From Roseovarius atlanticus (GTDB lineage Bacteria > Pseudomonadota > Alphaproteobacteria > Rhodobacterales > Rhodobacteraceae): a stretch of 64,000 nucleotides of DNA. The DNA is taken from the NCBI RefSeq assembly GCF_001441615.1, contig NZ_LAXJ01000007.1:214283-278282 (forward strand), given 5' to 3'. This document shows positions 25,796 to 34,157 of this stretch, one piece after another. Made by a program: the position numbers and the translations under genes. The number at the start of each line of letters is the position of its first letter. Positions within the stretch are counted from its first letter, which is position 1. The notes under the pieces are model-generated. The model worked only from the letters and a program-made list of their open reading frames with translations. It searched no databases and had not been told where the DNA came from.

Positions 25796-25820
25796 CCGGC
25801 GGCACACGGGGTGCCGCCGG
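25796..25820 (-). promoter_or_regulatory. Intercistronic stem-loop between dctP and dctQ
   Basis: CCGGCGGCAC, loop ACGGG, GTGCCGCCGG: 10 perfect pairs and no U-run. It lies after the dctP stop, where a 3'-stabilising or attenuating hairpin would let the binding protein be made in excess of the permeases. Confidence 0.7.
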
Positions 25821-25886
25821 GGTCCGGCGCTGCGGGCGCGGTCCGGCCTCAGCGAAGCCGCAAGCGCGCGCCCGCCATGTCCTGCG

Positions 25887-26888
25887 TCAGCTGCCGCTGT
25901 TGTGGGACTGGGCCGCGTCGATGTTGTCCTGGCCCACATCCTCGACAAACTGGTCCCAGACCGGGCGCATCGCATCGACCCAGGCTTGGCGCTGTTCAGC
26001 GCTCAGCTCGCGCACCTCGCCACCTGCATCGATGATCGCCTGGCGGTTTTCCTGGTTCACGTTATAGCTTTCGGCGTTCCGGGTCTCGGTCACTTCGGCG
26101 ACGATGGTCATGAACTGGTCGCGCACGTCAGGCTCCAGCGAGTCGAGCCAGTCGCTGGACGCCACCAGCAGATAGTCGATGATGCCGTGGTTGGTCTCGG
26201 TGATGCCGTCCTGCACCTCGAAGAACTTCTGGCCATAGATGTTGGACCAGGTGTTTTCCTGACCGTCCACGACGCCGGTTTGCAGCGCGCCGTACACTTC
26301 CGAGAAGGCCATCGGCTGCGGCGAGGCGCCGAGCGCTTCCATCTGCGCGACGAGCACGTCGGAGGTCTGCACGCGGAATTTCAGGCCCTCGGCGTCAGAC
26401 GGCTCGAGCAGTGGCACGTTGGCCGAAAACTGCTTCATCCCGTTGTGCCAGAAGCCAAGACCCTGCAGCCCGCGTCGCTGCATCGAGTCGAGCATGTCCT
26501 GGCCGGCGTCGGACGCCTGGAAGCTGTCGACCGCGTCGATGTTTTCGAACATGAAGGGCAGATCGAAGATGCGGAAAACCTTGGTGAAGTTCTCGAATTT
26601 CGACAGCGACGGCGCGGCGAGCTGGACGTCGCCCTGAAGCATCGCTTCGAGCACCTGGTCGTCGTTGTAGAGCGTGGAGTTGGGGAACACCTCCATGCAC
26701 ATCTTGCCGTCCATTTCCTCGTTAACGCGCTCTTGCAGCAGCGAGGCGGCGATGCCCTTTGGGTGCTTGTCGGTGTTGGTGACGTGGCTGAACTTGACGA
26801 CGATTTCACCATCGTCACAGGCGGCGCTTACGGCGCCGGCAGACACGGTCAGTGCGAGTGCCGCGGATGCGGCAGACAGGAATTTCAT
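25887..26888 (-). CDS. dctP: TRAP substrate-binding protein DctP
   Basis: 333 residues. A Sec signal peptide (MKFLSAASAALALTVSAGAVSAA) is followed by DGEIVVKFSHVTNTDKHPKG. The DctP signature region FRVQTSDVLVAQMEALGASPQPMAFSEVYGALQTGVVDGQENTWSNI contains the Arg that binds the substrate carboxylate. It is periplasmic and resembles the C4-dicarboxylate (malate/succinate/fumarate) binders. A GGGAGGAGAG ribosome site precedes the ATG. Tandem DctD-type dyads lie about 185-235 bases upstream. Confidence 0.94.
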   Translation of the reverse strand: MKFLSAASAALALTVSAGAVSAACDDGEIVVKFSHVTNTDKHPKGIAASLLQERVNEEMDGKMCMEVFPNSTLYNDDQVLEAMLQGDVQLAAPSLSKFENFTKVFRIFDLPFMFENIDAVDSFQASDAGQDMLDSMQRRGLQGLGFWHNGMKQFSANVPLLEPSDAEGLKFRVQTSDVLVAQMEALGASPQPMAFSEVYGALQTGVVDGQENTWSNIYGQKFFEVQDGITETNHGIIDYLLVASSDWLDSLEPDVRDQFMTIVAEVTETRNAESYNVNQENRQAIIDAGGEVRELSAEQRQAWVDAMRPVWDQFVEDVGQDNIDAAQSHNSGS

Positions 26889-26920
26889 GGTCTCTCCTCC
26901 CTAATTCGAGACTGGTTTAG

Positions 26921-26935
26921 ATACCGTCACGGTAT
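26921..26935. promoter_or_regulatory. Perfect palindrome in the dctP leader
   Basis: ATACCGTCACGGTAT, 7-base arms around one base, 33 bases before the dctP ATG. It could be an operator near the transcription start or a leader hairpin. No regulator can be assigned. Confidence 0.5.
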
Positions 26936-27072
26936 TGCGCAGCCAGAATGGCGATTGCGAAGGATGCAACAAGCTGATTCGGAGAAAGATCACGGGAATC
27001 AAGATATATTGAAGAGTTTCAGTGCATTAAGGCTTTCGAATCGCTGTGACCCGAGACGCCCTCGAATCGCCT

Positions 27073-27122
27073 GTGCGGATTCCCGCACGCGCCTCAACGC
27101 TGCTGTGCGGATTTTCGCACAG
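27073..27122 (-). promoter_or_regulatory. Tandem DctD-type upstream activator sites of dctP
   Basis: Two dyads, GTGCGG-attc-CCGCAC (27073-27088) and CTGTGCG-gatttt-CGCACAG (27103-27122). Their centres are 32 bases apart, about three helical turns. They resemble the tandem DctD sites upstream of rhizobial dctA. They lie just after the acyltransferase stop and about 190-225 bases upstream of dctP. Confidence 0.75.
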
Positions 27123-27138
27123 TTCGGTGATACGGCGC

Positions 27139-28476
27139 TCAGGCCGCCCTGCCCGGCCAGCGCCGCGTCGCCACCAGCACGCCGACCGCCACCAGCCCCA
27201 CGGCCAGCCAGTTGACGCCGGTGATGTTGTCCGCGCCCAGCCCGACCATGGCCATGACGATAAGCCCGGCGCAGGTCATCAGGGCGCCCAGCATGGCGAG
27301 GATCGGGCCGGGGCGACCGGCGGGTTTGGTGCGGCTGCCGGCCTCGAACCGTACGAAGATCAAAACGAGTGGCACCAGTACGACGGTGAAGAGCGCCAGC
27401 CAGACAGGCCGCATGGCCCACCAGGCGCCGCTGCCCGGCGGCTCTTGCAGGCCGACGCCGCCCAACAACACGGCGATGCCGACAACGATGATCAGCGCCG
27501 TCATGTGCCACAGGTAGATCGACATGATCATCTGATTGAAGAGGATCACCAGCGCCCAAGGCCGCGTGCGCTGAAGCCACGCCTGCGCGAGGTCCGTGAA
27601 AAGCAGGATCGCGCCGATCTGCACGGCACCCACGGCCAGCATCGCGGTGGTGGGCGGGCGCGTGTTGGACATCTCGGCGCCCGGCACGCTGACCATGGCG
27701 ACGGGGTATCCGAACTGCACGATCAGCACGTAGAGCCACGCGACGCCCGAGGCGATGAAGCCCAGCGCCCATGTCTTGGGCCGCGCGGCGCGGCGCCACC
27801 AGTAGCCAAGCTGATGGACGGCCAGCCAGACGAAGCCGTAGTTGGCCCAGCGCAGCCACCCCTGGTCGAGACCGAAGGCGATGGCGTCCACGACGACGGC
27901 ACCTAGGGCCAGCAAGAGGACCGACAGGACACCTATGCGATCCCACAGCGCGACGGTGACCGGCACGGCCATGGTGATGACGATGTAGACGGCCAGAAAC
28001 CAGACCGGCACGAGCGCCGCCTGAGATGCAAAACCGATCAGCTCGGGCGATACGCCCATGGCGCGCGCGATCACTCCGCCCGCGGCCCAGGCCAGAACGA
28101 CGGGCACGGTGGGTTTCAGAAGGCGCGACAGGCGCGTGGCGGCCCAGGCGCGCTTCTTTTCCGGGTCCTTTTGAGCGGAATCCCAGGACAGGCTGTTGGA
28201 AAACCCGCCGACGAAGAAGAAGACCGGCATCACCTGGAAGAGCCAGGTCGCGTAATGGGTCCAGCGTTGTTCGGCCAACAGGATCACCAGCGTCACCTCG
28301 CCGTCGCGCATGACGGCTGCGACCAGCAGCCAATGACCGAGGATCACGAAACTGATGGCAATGGCGCGGTAGAGGTCGACAGCACGATTGCGGCTCTCGG
28401 GCGTGCGCTCGGCGGCCCAGCGGGCGGCGGCCATCATGCCCTTGGGCATCTTGTCGGGGGGTGTCGCGGTTGTCAT
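27139..28476 (-). CDS. Acyltransferase-3 family membrane protein
   Basis: 445 residues. NRAVDLYRAIAISFVILGHW near residue 30 is the family's opening helix with the catalytic-type His. About ten further hydrophobic helices follow, with the VMPVFFFVGGFSN motif near residue 85. The family moves acyl groups onto extracytoplasmic sugars or peptides. It lies on the same strand between dctD and dctP but shows no tie to dicarboxylate transport; the dctP activator sites begin just past its stop. Confidence 0.85.
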   Translation of the reverse strand: MTTATPPDKMPKGMMAAARWAAERTPESRNRAVDLYRAIAISFVILGHWLLVAAVMRDGEVTLVILLAEQRWTHYATWLFQVMPVFFFVGGFSNSLSWDSAQKDPEKKRAWAATRLSRLLKPTVPVVLAWAAGGVIARAMGVSPELIGFASQAALVPVWFLAVYIVITMAVPVTVALWDRIGVLSVLLLALGAVVVDAIAFGLDQGWLRWANYGFVWLAVHQLGYWWRRAARPKTWALGFIASGVAWLYVLIVQFGYPVAMVSVPGAEMSNTRPPTTAMLAVGAVQIGAILLFTDLAQAWLQRTRPWALVILFNQMIMSIYLWHMTALIIVVGIAVLLGGVGLQEPPGSGAWWAMRPVWLALFTVVLVPLVLIFVRFEAGSRTKPAGRPGPILAMLGALMTCAGLIVMAMVGLGADNITGVNWLAVGLVAVGVLVATRRWPGRAA

Positions 28477-28619
28477 GGGATCTTCCTGCTCTGCCGTTTT
28501 TCGCCCGCGATCTGGTGCCGCGTGTCGTGTCGCAGGAGCCTAAGGTCTTTCATATGTGCGCGGAATCACCGTTTGCCGATATGTGCACCAATGCCTGGGT
28601 CTGTGGCACGGATACCGCG

Positions 28620-29858
28620 CTAACTGTCGCCGCGGCGGTAATTTTCGGGCTTTATCCCGTACCTGGCCAGCTTGTCATAGAACGTCTTGCGCGGCAGTTT
28701 CAGCGCCTTTGCTGCCTCTGACGCGCGACCATTTTGACGGCCAAGCGCGGCGATCAGCAGGGAGCGTTCCACTTGCGCCATCTGTTCCGAGAGGCCGAGA
28801 TCCGCGGCGCGGGTAACCTCGTCAGGCATACCCAGGACAAAGCGCATGGCGGCGCTCATCAGGGAACGGGCGTTTCCGGGCCAGTCCTGCGCCATCAGGC
28901 GGGCCAGATGATCCGGCGCGATGTCCGGCGCGGCGATGCCCGATTGTTCGGCGGCCTGTGCCACGTAATGCCGAAAGAGCACCGGAATGTCCTCGGGCCG
29001 CTCGGACAAGGCCGGGATGCGCACCAGCGCCACATCAAGGCGGTAATAGAGTTCGGGATAGAAACGCCCGTCCTCGGCCGCCTTGGCGAGATCGGTCGTC
29101 GTGCCTGCGATCAGCCGTGTTTCGGCGCCTTCCTCAAGCCGGTCCAGAAGAGCGTGCTGCGCGTGCGGCGGCAGTGCCGTGATCTCTTCGATGAACAGGC
29201 TTCCGCCGCGGGCCGACGCCAAAGCGTCATCCAACGCCGCTGCATCGAGGGCCGCCGCAGGGTGTTTGACATAAGGTCCGCGACCGGCGGGCGTCATCAG
29301 GTGCACCACCTCGGCCACCTTCGATATCCCCGCGCCGGGCGGCCCGGTCACCAGTACGTCGGCACCCATGGCCGCCACGCGCCGCACCCGTTCGCGCAGG
29401 TTCTCGGCCAGTACGGACGTACCGAACAGCATTCGCGCGGCGGCATCTCCGGTCTCGAGCTGTCGTTTCAGCCGGCGGTTTTCCAGAACAAGCGAGCGGG
29501 TCTGCAAGGCCCGGGTCAGAACAGGCAGCAGACCATCGGGGGCACAGGGCTTTTCCAGGAAATCGAACGCGCCTTGCCCCATGGCGCGTACCGCCATCGG
29601 GATGTCGCCTTCGCCGGTCAGCAGGATGACGGGAAGTTCTGCATCGGTCTTGCGGGTGTAGTCCAGCAGGTAGAACCCGTCGCGGCCGGGCATACGGATA
29701 TCTGACAGGATCACGCCCGGGAAATCGGGGGTGATATGGTCCTTGGCCTCGATGAACGAGCCGGCAACCCGTGCCGAAAGCTGGTTGATCTCAAGTGTCT
29801 GGGCCAGGGCCTCGCGCACGGATGCATCGTCGTCGACGATCAATACCTCCATCGTCAT
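28620..29858 (-). CDS. dctD: DctD-like response regulator lacking the sigma-54 contact loop
   Basis: 412 residues from the ATG at 29858, which overlaps the dctB stop (ATGA). The receiver domain (1-120) has the phospho-acceptor Asp53 in LSDIRMPGRDG. The AAA+ domain (about 145-345) is degenerate: the Walker A region reads GPPGAGISK without the GK-[ST/E] core, and the ELFGHE-GAFTGA stretch is deleted. Walker B reads GGSLFIEE, yet the RFYPELYYRL and ERPEDIP sensor segments remain. A Fis-type HTH closes the protein (about 374-400). It likely activates dctPQM, but not by the standard sigma-54 ATPase mechanism. The longer frame to 30236 is a dctB shadow. Confidence 0.9.
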   Translation of the reverse strand: MTMEVLIVDDDASVREALAQTLEINQLSARVAGSFIEAKDHITPDFPGVILSDIRMPGRDGFYLLDYTRKTDAELPVILLTGEGDIPMAVRAMGQGAFDFLEKPCAPDGLLPVLTRALQTRSLVLENRRLKRQLETGDAAARMLFGTSVLAENLRERVRRVAAMGADVLVTGPPGAGISKVAEVVHLMTPAGRGPYVKHPAAALDAAALDDALASARGGSLFIEEITALPPHAQHALLDRLEEGAETRLIAGTTTDLAKAAEDGRFYPELYYRLDVALVRIPALSERPEDIPVLFRHYVAQAAEQSGIAAPDIAPDHLARLMAQDWPGNARSLMSAAMRFVLGMPDEVTRAADLGLSEQMAQVERSLLIAALGRQNGRASEAAKALKLPRKTFYDKLARYGIKPENYRRGDS

Positions 29859-31603
29859 GCTGCGGCCTCGTCCTGCCAGGGATCCAGTTCGACGCGGAAG
29901 ATCGCACCGCCGTCCGGTGCGTTGCTGCCGCTGATACGGCCACCGAAGCTTTCGACCAGGCCGTAGGAGATGGAAAGACCAAGACCCAGCCCATCCTCGC
30001 CACCGACCTCCTTGGTGGTGTAGAACGGCTCGAAAATCTTGGACGGATCGGAAATTCCGGGCCCGGTGTCGCGCACCGTCACTGTCGGGCGGTTGCCGGC
30101 AACAAGCGTCAGCTCGATGCGTTTGCAGGGCTGTCCGCCCATCGCATCGATCGCGTTGTTGATCAGGTTCACGAACACCTGGCCCAGCCGCACTTCGCCC
30201 GCAAGCACATAGACCGGGAACTCGGGGCGATGCCATTCAAGCGCCACGCCTTCGCGGTCAAGACGCTGCTCGGTCATCTCGACCGCGCTGTCGATTACGC
30301 TTACCAGATCGACCTTGCCGGCAGGCTCGGCCTCGTTGCGGGCAAACGCACGCAGGTTGCGGATAATGCGTGCGGCGCGTCCCGCGAGGTCGGAAATACG
30401 GCTGAGGTTGTGGCGCGCGGCACCCGTTTTCCCGGAGTCGAGGAACGAGGCGCCGTTGTCGGCGAATTGCTGAATCGCCATCAAGGGCTGGTTGAGTTCA
30501 TGGCTGATGCCCGCCGACATCTGCCCCAGCGCACCCAGCTTGCCGGCCTGCACCAGATCCTCCTGGGCGCGGGTCAATGCGGCCTCGGCCTCCATCCGCT
30601 CAGCCACTTCACGGCGCAGGGCGGCGTTGGTGTGAGACAGTTCCGCCGTGCGGTCCGCCACGCGCACCTCAAGCTGGGCATTGGAAATGGCGAGCGCGCG
30701 GCGCCGTTCGGCCAGAAGCAGGAGCACCGCGCCGAAGGCAAGACAGATCGCCGCGAAAAATGCCGATTGCAGGCCTGCCATGCGAGACACCGGCGCGACG
30801 TTCATCAGCGCGTGTCCGGTCATTCCGATCACGGGCTTGGGGCTGGCAAGGTGCAAGGCGCGCTTTGGCAGGTAATCGCCGTGGTCCAGCGTCCAGATGT
30901 CCGGGGCCAGGCCTGTCGTATCGCCCGCCGATGCATCGTCTTCGGGCGCGGCAAGCCCGGCCCCGTCCGGCCGAATGCGCCAGCCAAGGACCTCTGCACG
31001 ATTGGAGAGAAACACGCGGCCGTTGTCGTCGGTAAAAAAGACCACCGGCTGACCGCCGATCCAGCCCCACTCGATTTCAGCGATGTCGACCACGGCAATA
31101 AGACTGCCCCGGATGGAACCGTCCACCGCAAAGGAAGGCGCCGCATAGGCGTAGACGCGTCGCCCGTCGGGTCCGAGCCTGCCGAAGAACGACCCCAGCG
31201 CCCCATGCATGGCGCGGGCGAAATAGCTGCTGCCGGATGGGTCGAGCGCAACCTCGCCGGCCTCGGCCAGCACCGCGCCGGCGGCATCGGTGAAGATCAG
31301 CGCAGCGGCACCGCTTTTGTCGACGGCTTCCTGAAGCAGTTGCGTGGCCGCTGGAACGTCGGGCGCGTCACCGGTCAGGTCTGCCAGTTCGGGATGATCG
31401 GACATGAGAACCGCCAGTTCCCGGAAACGGCGCATCTCGCCGGTAAAGCGATCGGCCGCGAGCGCGAGGTCGGCGCGCCCCTGCTTGGACAGCTGCGTCA
31501 GACCCTGGCTGTAGCCGTAGCGCCAGACGGTCGCCGCCGCCGCGACAACGGCGAGCAGAAACAGGGTGATGACAATCCACCTGGCGCGAAGGAGCGAAAA
31601 CAT
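29855..31603 (-). CDS. dctB: C4-dicarboxylate sensor histidine kinase DctB
   Basis: 582 residues. A first membrane helix (about 9-28) and a second (about 280-300) enclose a periplasmic double-PAS-type sensor domain. A coiled coil follows (about 305-355). The H-box is GALGQMSAGISHELNQPLMAIQQFADN, then NLINNAIDAMGG (N), DTGPGI (G1), FEPFYTTK (F) and GLGLGLSISYGLVE (G2). It senses dicarboxylates, probably with the transporter, and phosphorylates DctD. Its stop overlaps the dctD start. Confidence 0.93.
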   Translation of the reverse strand: MFSLLRARWIVITLFLLAVVAAAATVWRYGYSQGLTQLSKQGRADLALAADRFTGEMRRFRELAVLMSDHPELADLTGDAPDVPAATQLLQEAVDKSGAAALIFTDAAGAVLAEAGEVALDPSGSSYFARAMHGALGSFFGRLGPDGRRVYAYAAPSFAVDGSIRGSLIAVVDIAEIEWGWIGGQPVVFFTDDNGRVFLSNRAEVLGWRIRPDGAGLAAPEDDASAGDTTGLAPDIWTLDHGDYLPKRALHLASPKPVIGMTGHALMNVAPVSRMAGLQSAFFAAICLAFGAVLLLLAERRRALAISNAQLEVRVADRTAELSHTNAALRREVAERMEAEAALTRAQEDLVQAGKLGALGQMSAGISHELNQPLMAIQQFADNGASFLDSGKTGAARHNLSRISDLAGRAARIIRNLRAFARNEAEPAGKVDLVSVIDSAVEMTEQRLDREGVALEWHRPEFPVYVLAGEVRLGQVFVNLINNAIDAMGGQPCKRIELTLVAGNRPTVTVRDTGPGISDPSKIFEPFYTTKEVGGEDGLGLGLSISYGLVESFGGRISGSNAPDGGAIFRVELDPWQDEAAA

Positions 31604-31664
31604 GCGATGGTGATAGCAAGCCTATCCCCAGCTTGGCCAGACAAAGCGTGCGGGATGGGCAGGG

Positions 31665-32387
31665 TCAGTGACCGCAACCGGCGCGTGGCAGGTCGAAGCG
31701 TAGGCTCAGGCCGCGGGGTGCCTCTGTCGGGATGATCGCGATCTCGCCATGCAGGCTGCGTACGGCTTTCTGCGCGATGGCGAGACCGACGCCAGAAAAG
31801 CCCGTCTCGCTTTTCGGGCGCAGGGTCGCGAGAGGCTTGAAGACAGCGGTCCAATGAGCAGGTTCGATCCCGGGACCGTCGTCGGTCACGACCACCTGAA
31901 CACGGTCCTGCCACGGGGTGGCGGTGACCCGCAGCTTTCCGAAGTCGCGGTCGTGATGCGCGGCAACGTTGCCGAGGACCGCCTTGAAGAGCTTTTTCAT
32001 ATCGTTTTTGGGGCCCGTCACACACAGGCCGCCGCAATCAATGTCACGGATTAGCCCGGGGTGCGCGGGCAGGTCGTCGCACACTTCGGTCACCAGCCCG
32101 TCAAGGTCATGCATTGCAGGCGGGTCGGCCAGACGGCCCACCCGGGAAAGTTCTGTCAGTGCGGTCAGCGTATCATCCAGCCGATGCGCGTAGTCGCGCA
32201 ACATGGCGAGGTTGTCCGCGGCGTCGGCGGACAGGACAATACGCTGCGCCGCCAGATCTTCGACGATCCAGTCGGGTATCGTGCGCATGGCCCTGGCGAA
32301 TGCCTTGAGGTCGTGCGTCAGGATGTACAGAAACTCCTCAGCCTCCTGTACCGGGCCCTGGCTGTCAGAGGTGAACGAGCGTGACAC
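31665..32387 (-). CDS. Soluble histidine kinase, phytochrome-like HisKA type
   Basis: 240 residues with no membrane segment and no sensor domain. The H-box LYILTHDLKAFARAM has His25 almost at the N-terminus. HATPase landmarks are LGNVAAHH (N), DDGPGIEP (G1) and GFSGVGLAIAQKAVRSLHG (G2). Having only the transfer and ATPase parts, it probably receives its signal from another protein. It is divergent from a response regulator gene 201 bases away, likely its partner. Confidence 0.85.
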   Translation of the reverse strand: MSRSFTSDSQGPVQEAEEFLYILTHDLKAFARAMRTIPDWIVEDLAAQRIVLSADAADNLAMLRDYAHRLDDTLTALTELSRVGRLADPPAMHDLDGLVTEVCDDLPAHPGLIRDIDCGGLCVTGPKNDMKKLFKAVLGNVAAHHDRDFGKLRVTATPWQDRVQVVVTDDGPGIEPAHWTAVFKPLATLRPKSETGFSGVGLAIAQKAVRSLHGEIAIIPTEAPRGLSLRFDLPRAGCGH

Positions 32388-32588
32388 GTATCGCCTCTCT
32401 TTCCTGGTGTTCGCGCGAAAGTAGATATCTCAGAGCCAGGTTTCCAATCCGTGAACATCTTTGCCGGGAACGCTGATCAGTCGTTAAAATCCGCAGTATC
32501 AGACCATGTGTCGGTAACAGATTGGTAAGGTACGCGCCTCTAGCATAAGGTCACGATTTCCGGGTGTTTTCGTGAGAAAGGTTACGAC

Positions 32589-33275
32589 ATGGCGTCTATT
32601 TCCCCCATCCCCAAGGAGCCGATGGTCACTCAGGCGCTTCCCGCAACCTGCCTGAACGGCGGCCGGCGCGGCGATTGCTTTGACGTGCTTATCCTCGACG
32701 ACGATCCGTTCGATCAGAAACGACTGGCGCGCACCTTGGACGCGACCGGGATGCCCGTGAATTCGGTCAGTGCCGCGACGATCGGCGAATTCGGTGCAGC
32801 CCTGGACGCGGGCAGTTTCGATGTGATCCTGATTGATTACATGCTGCCTGACAGTGACGGACTGGCAGCCCAGAAAATGGTGCAAAGCCATCCGACGAAC
32901 TTTGCCGCCGCGGTGGTGATGATGTCGAACCGGATGCGCACCGACGTGGCGATCGAATCGATCAAGCAGGGATCGCTGGATTGTCTCGACAAGGTCGAGT
33001 TGAACACCGACAAGCTGCGCGAACTGATGATGGCGTCGGTCAAGGTGCTGGCGGAAACCTCGCGGCACTGGATCGGCGAACTTCTGGCACAACAGCGGAC
33101 TCTGATCGCGCAGGATGTCGCCAAGCTGGTGCGCGACGAAATGGAATTCGGACGGTTGATCGACACGATCGACAAGCGCATTCTGGATATGCTGGCGGCA
33201 CGAGGTCTGACATTGGCCGACCGCTGGGATGCCGACGGCGTCATGGACCCTGACCCGCCGTTTGCTTTTCGATGA
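32589..33275 (+). CDS. Single-domain response regulator with helical extension
   Basis: 228 residues. A short polar lead (1-30) is followed by a CheY-like receiver (about 31-150: VLILDDDPFDQ acidic pocket, Asp83 in LIDYMLPDSDG, conserved Lys in CLDKVEL). The remaining ~75 residues look helical (SRHWIGELLAQQRTLIAQDVAKLVRDEMEFGRLIDTI) and match no output domain I recognise. There is no DNA-binding or enzymatic module, so it probably acts by protein contact. It is divergent from the soluble kinase at 31665-32387. Confidence 0.82.
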   Translation: MASISPIPKEPMVTQALPATCLNGGRRGDCFDVLILDDDPFDQKRLARTLDATGMPVNSVSAATIGEFGAALDAGSFDVILIDYMLPDSDGLAAQKMVQSHPTNFAAAVVMMSNRMRTDVAIESIKQGSLDCLDKVELNTDKLRELMMASVKVLAETSRHWIGELLAQQRTLIAQDVAKLVRDEMEFGRLIDTIDKRILDMLAARGLTLADRWDADGVMDPDPPFAFR

Positions 33276-33355
33276 GCCCCGGCATGACGAGCCCCCTGTT
33301 GCCAAGCCGCCGCTGGTCGGCAAGACTGTCCCCGTAACCGCGACGGAGGACGATC

Positions 33356-33916
33356 ATGACTGCAAACGAACCGCCGGTGTGTGATTTCAACTGGCCGGCC
33401 CCGGATTTCCGGCTGCCGGCCACGGACGGGCGTATGTATACGCGGGATGATATTGCGGGCCCAAACGGTCTGTTGATCATGTTCATTTGCAACCACTGTC
33501 CCTATGTTCTGGCCGTGCTGGACAGGATCGTGCGAGACGGCAAGGCGTTGCAGGAGCTTGGCATCGGCGTGGCGGCGATTTGTGCCAACGACGCCGACGC
33601 CTATCCGGACGACAGTTTCGAGAACATGGTCAAACTGGCAGAAAATGCCGGCCTGCCATTTCCCTATCTGCATGACGAAGAGCAAGCGGTTGCGCGGGCC
33701 TATCATGCCGCGTGCACACCGGATTTTTTCGGCTTCGATTCCAAGCTGGGGCTTCAGTACCGCGGCCGCCTGGATGCGTCGCGTATGTCCCCCGCCGAAC
33801 CGGATGCGCCGCGCGAGCTTTTCGAGGCGATGAAGCAGGTGGCGGAAACCGGTGAAGGCCCGCGCGACCAGATTGCCTCGGTCGGCTGTTCGATCAAGTG
33901 GAAACCGGCTGCGTGA
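33356..33916 (+). CDS. Thioredoxin-fold redoxin family protein
   Basis: 186 residues with no signal peptide. NWPAPDFRLPATDGRMYTRDDI is an AhpC/TSA-type opening, and FICNHCPYVLAVLDRI holds a CxxC redox pair near residue 44. CANDADAYPDDSFENM and a long C-terminal arm complete the pattern of the 'thioredoxin family protein' group with a CNHCPY motif. It is a cytosolic thiol reductase or peroxidase-like protein whose substrate is unknown. It precedes a transferred low-GC segment. Confidence 0.85.
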   Translation: MTANEPPVCDFNWPAPDFRLPATDGRMYTRDDIAGPNGLLIMFICNHCPYVLAVLDRIVRDGKALQELGIGVAAICANDADAYPDDSFENMVKLAENAGLPFPYLHDEEQAVARAYHAACTPDFFGFDSKLGLQYRGRLDASRMSPAEPDAPRELFEAMKQVAETGEGPRDQIASVGCSIKWKPAA

Positions 33917-34157
33917 GCGCCGGCCCTTTGCCGTAGAGGATGTAGTAAAGACCTGAGATCGTTCAGGACGGGCCGATGACAAGAAACCGGCGACGGCAGA
34001 CAACTTCGCAAGCTGTTTGAGATGCGTCCCGGCGATCCGGACGGAGCTGCCATCGCGTTTTCCAGTGGAATGGCTGTATTCAGTGACATCCAAGCACGTA
34101 CGCCGGCCCGAAGCGCGTGCGCACCATACCCTTGACGACCCCGGTTCATTTCGAAAA

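Noticed and set aside
23541..26888. dctPQM as the uptake system for carnitine
   Set aside because: The genes face the carnitine operon, DctP looks like a C4-dicarboxylate binder, and dctBD with DctD-type sites lie next to it. Carnitine uptake would more likely use a BCCT or ABC system elsewhere.
29859..30236. N-terminal extension of dctD
   Set aside because: It overlaps the dctB kinase domain and is not receiver-like; the ATGA junction gives the start.
32388..32588. A general-stress (EcfG-type GGAAC...CGTT) promoter upstream of the response regulator
   Set aside because: GGAAC and CGTT occur, but the spacing is about 10 bases rather than 16-17.
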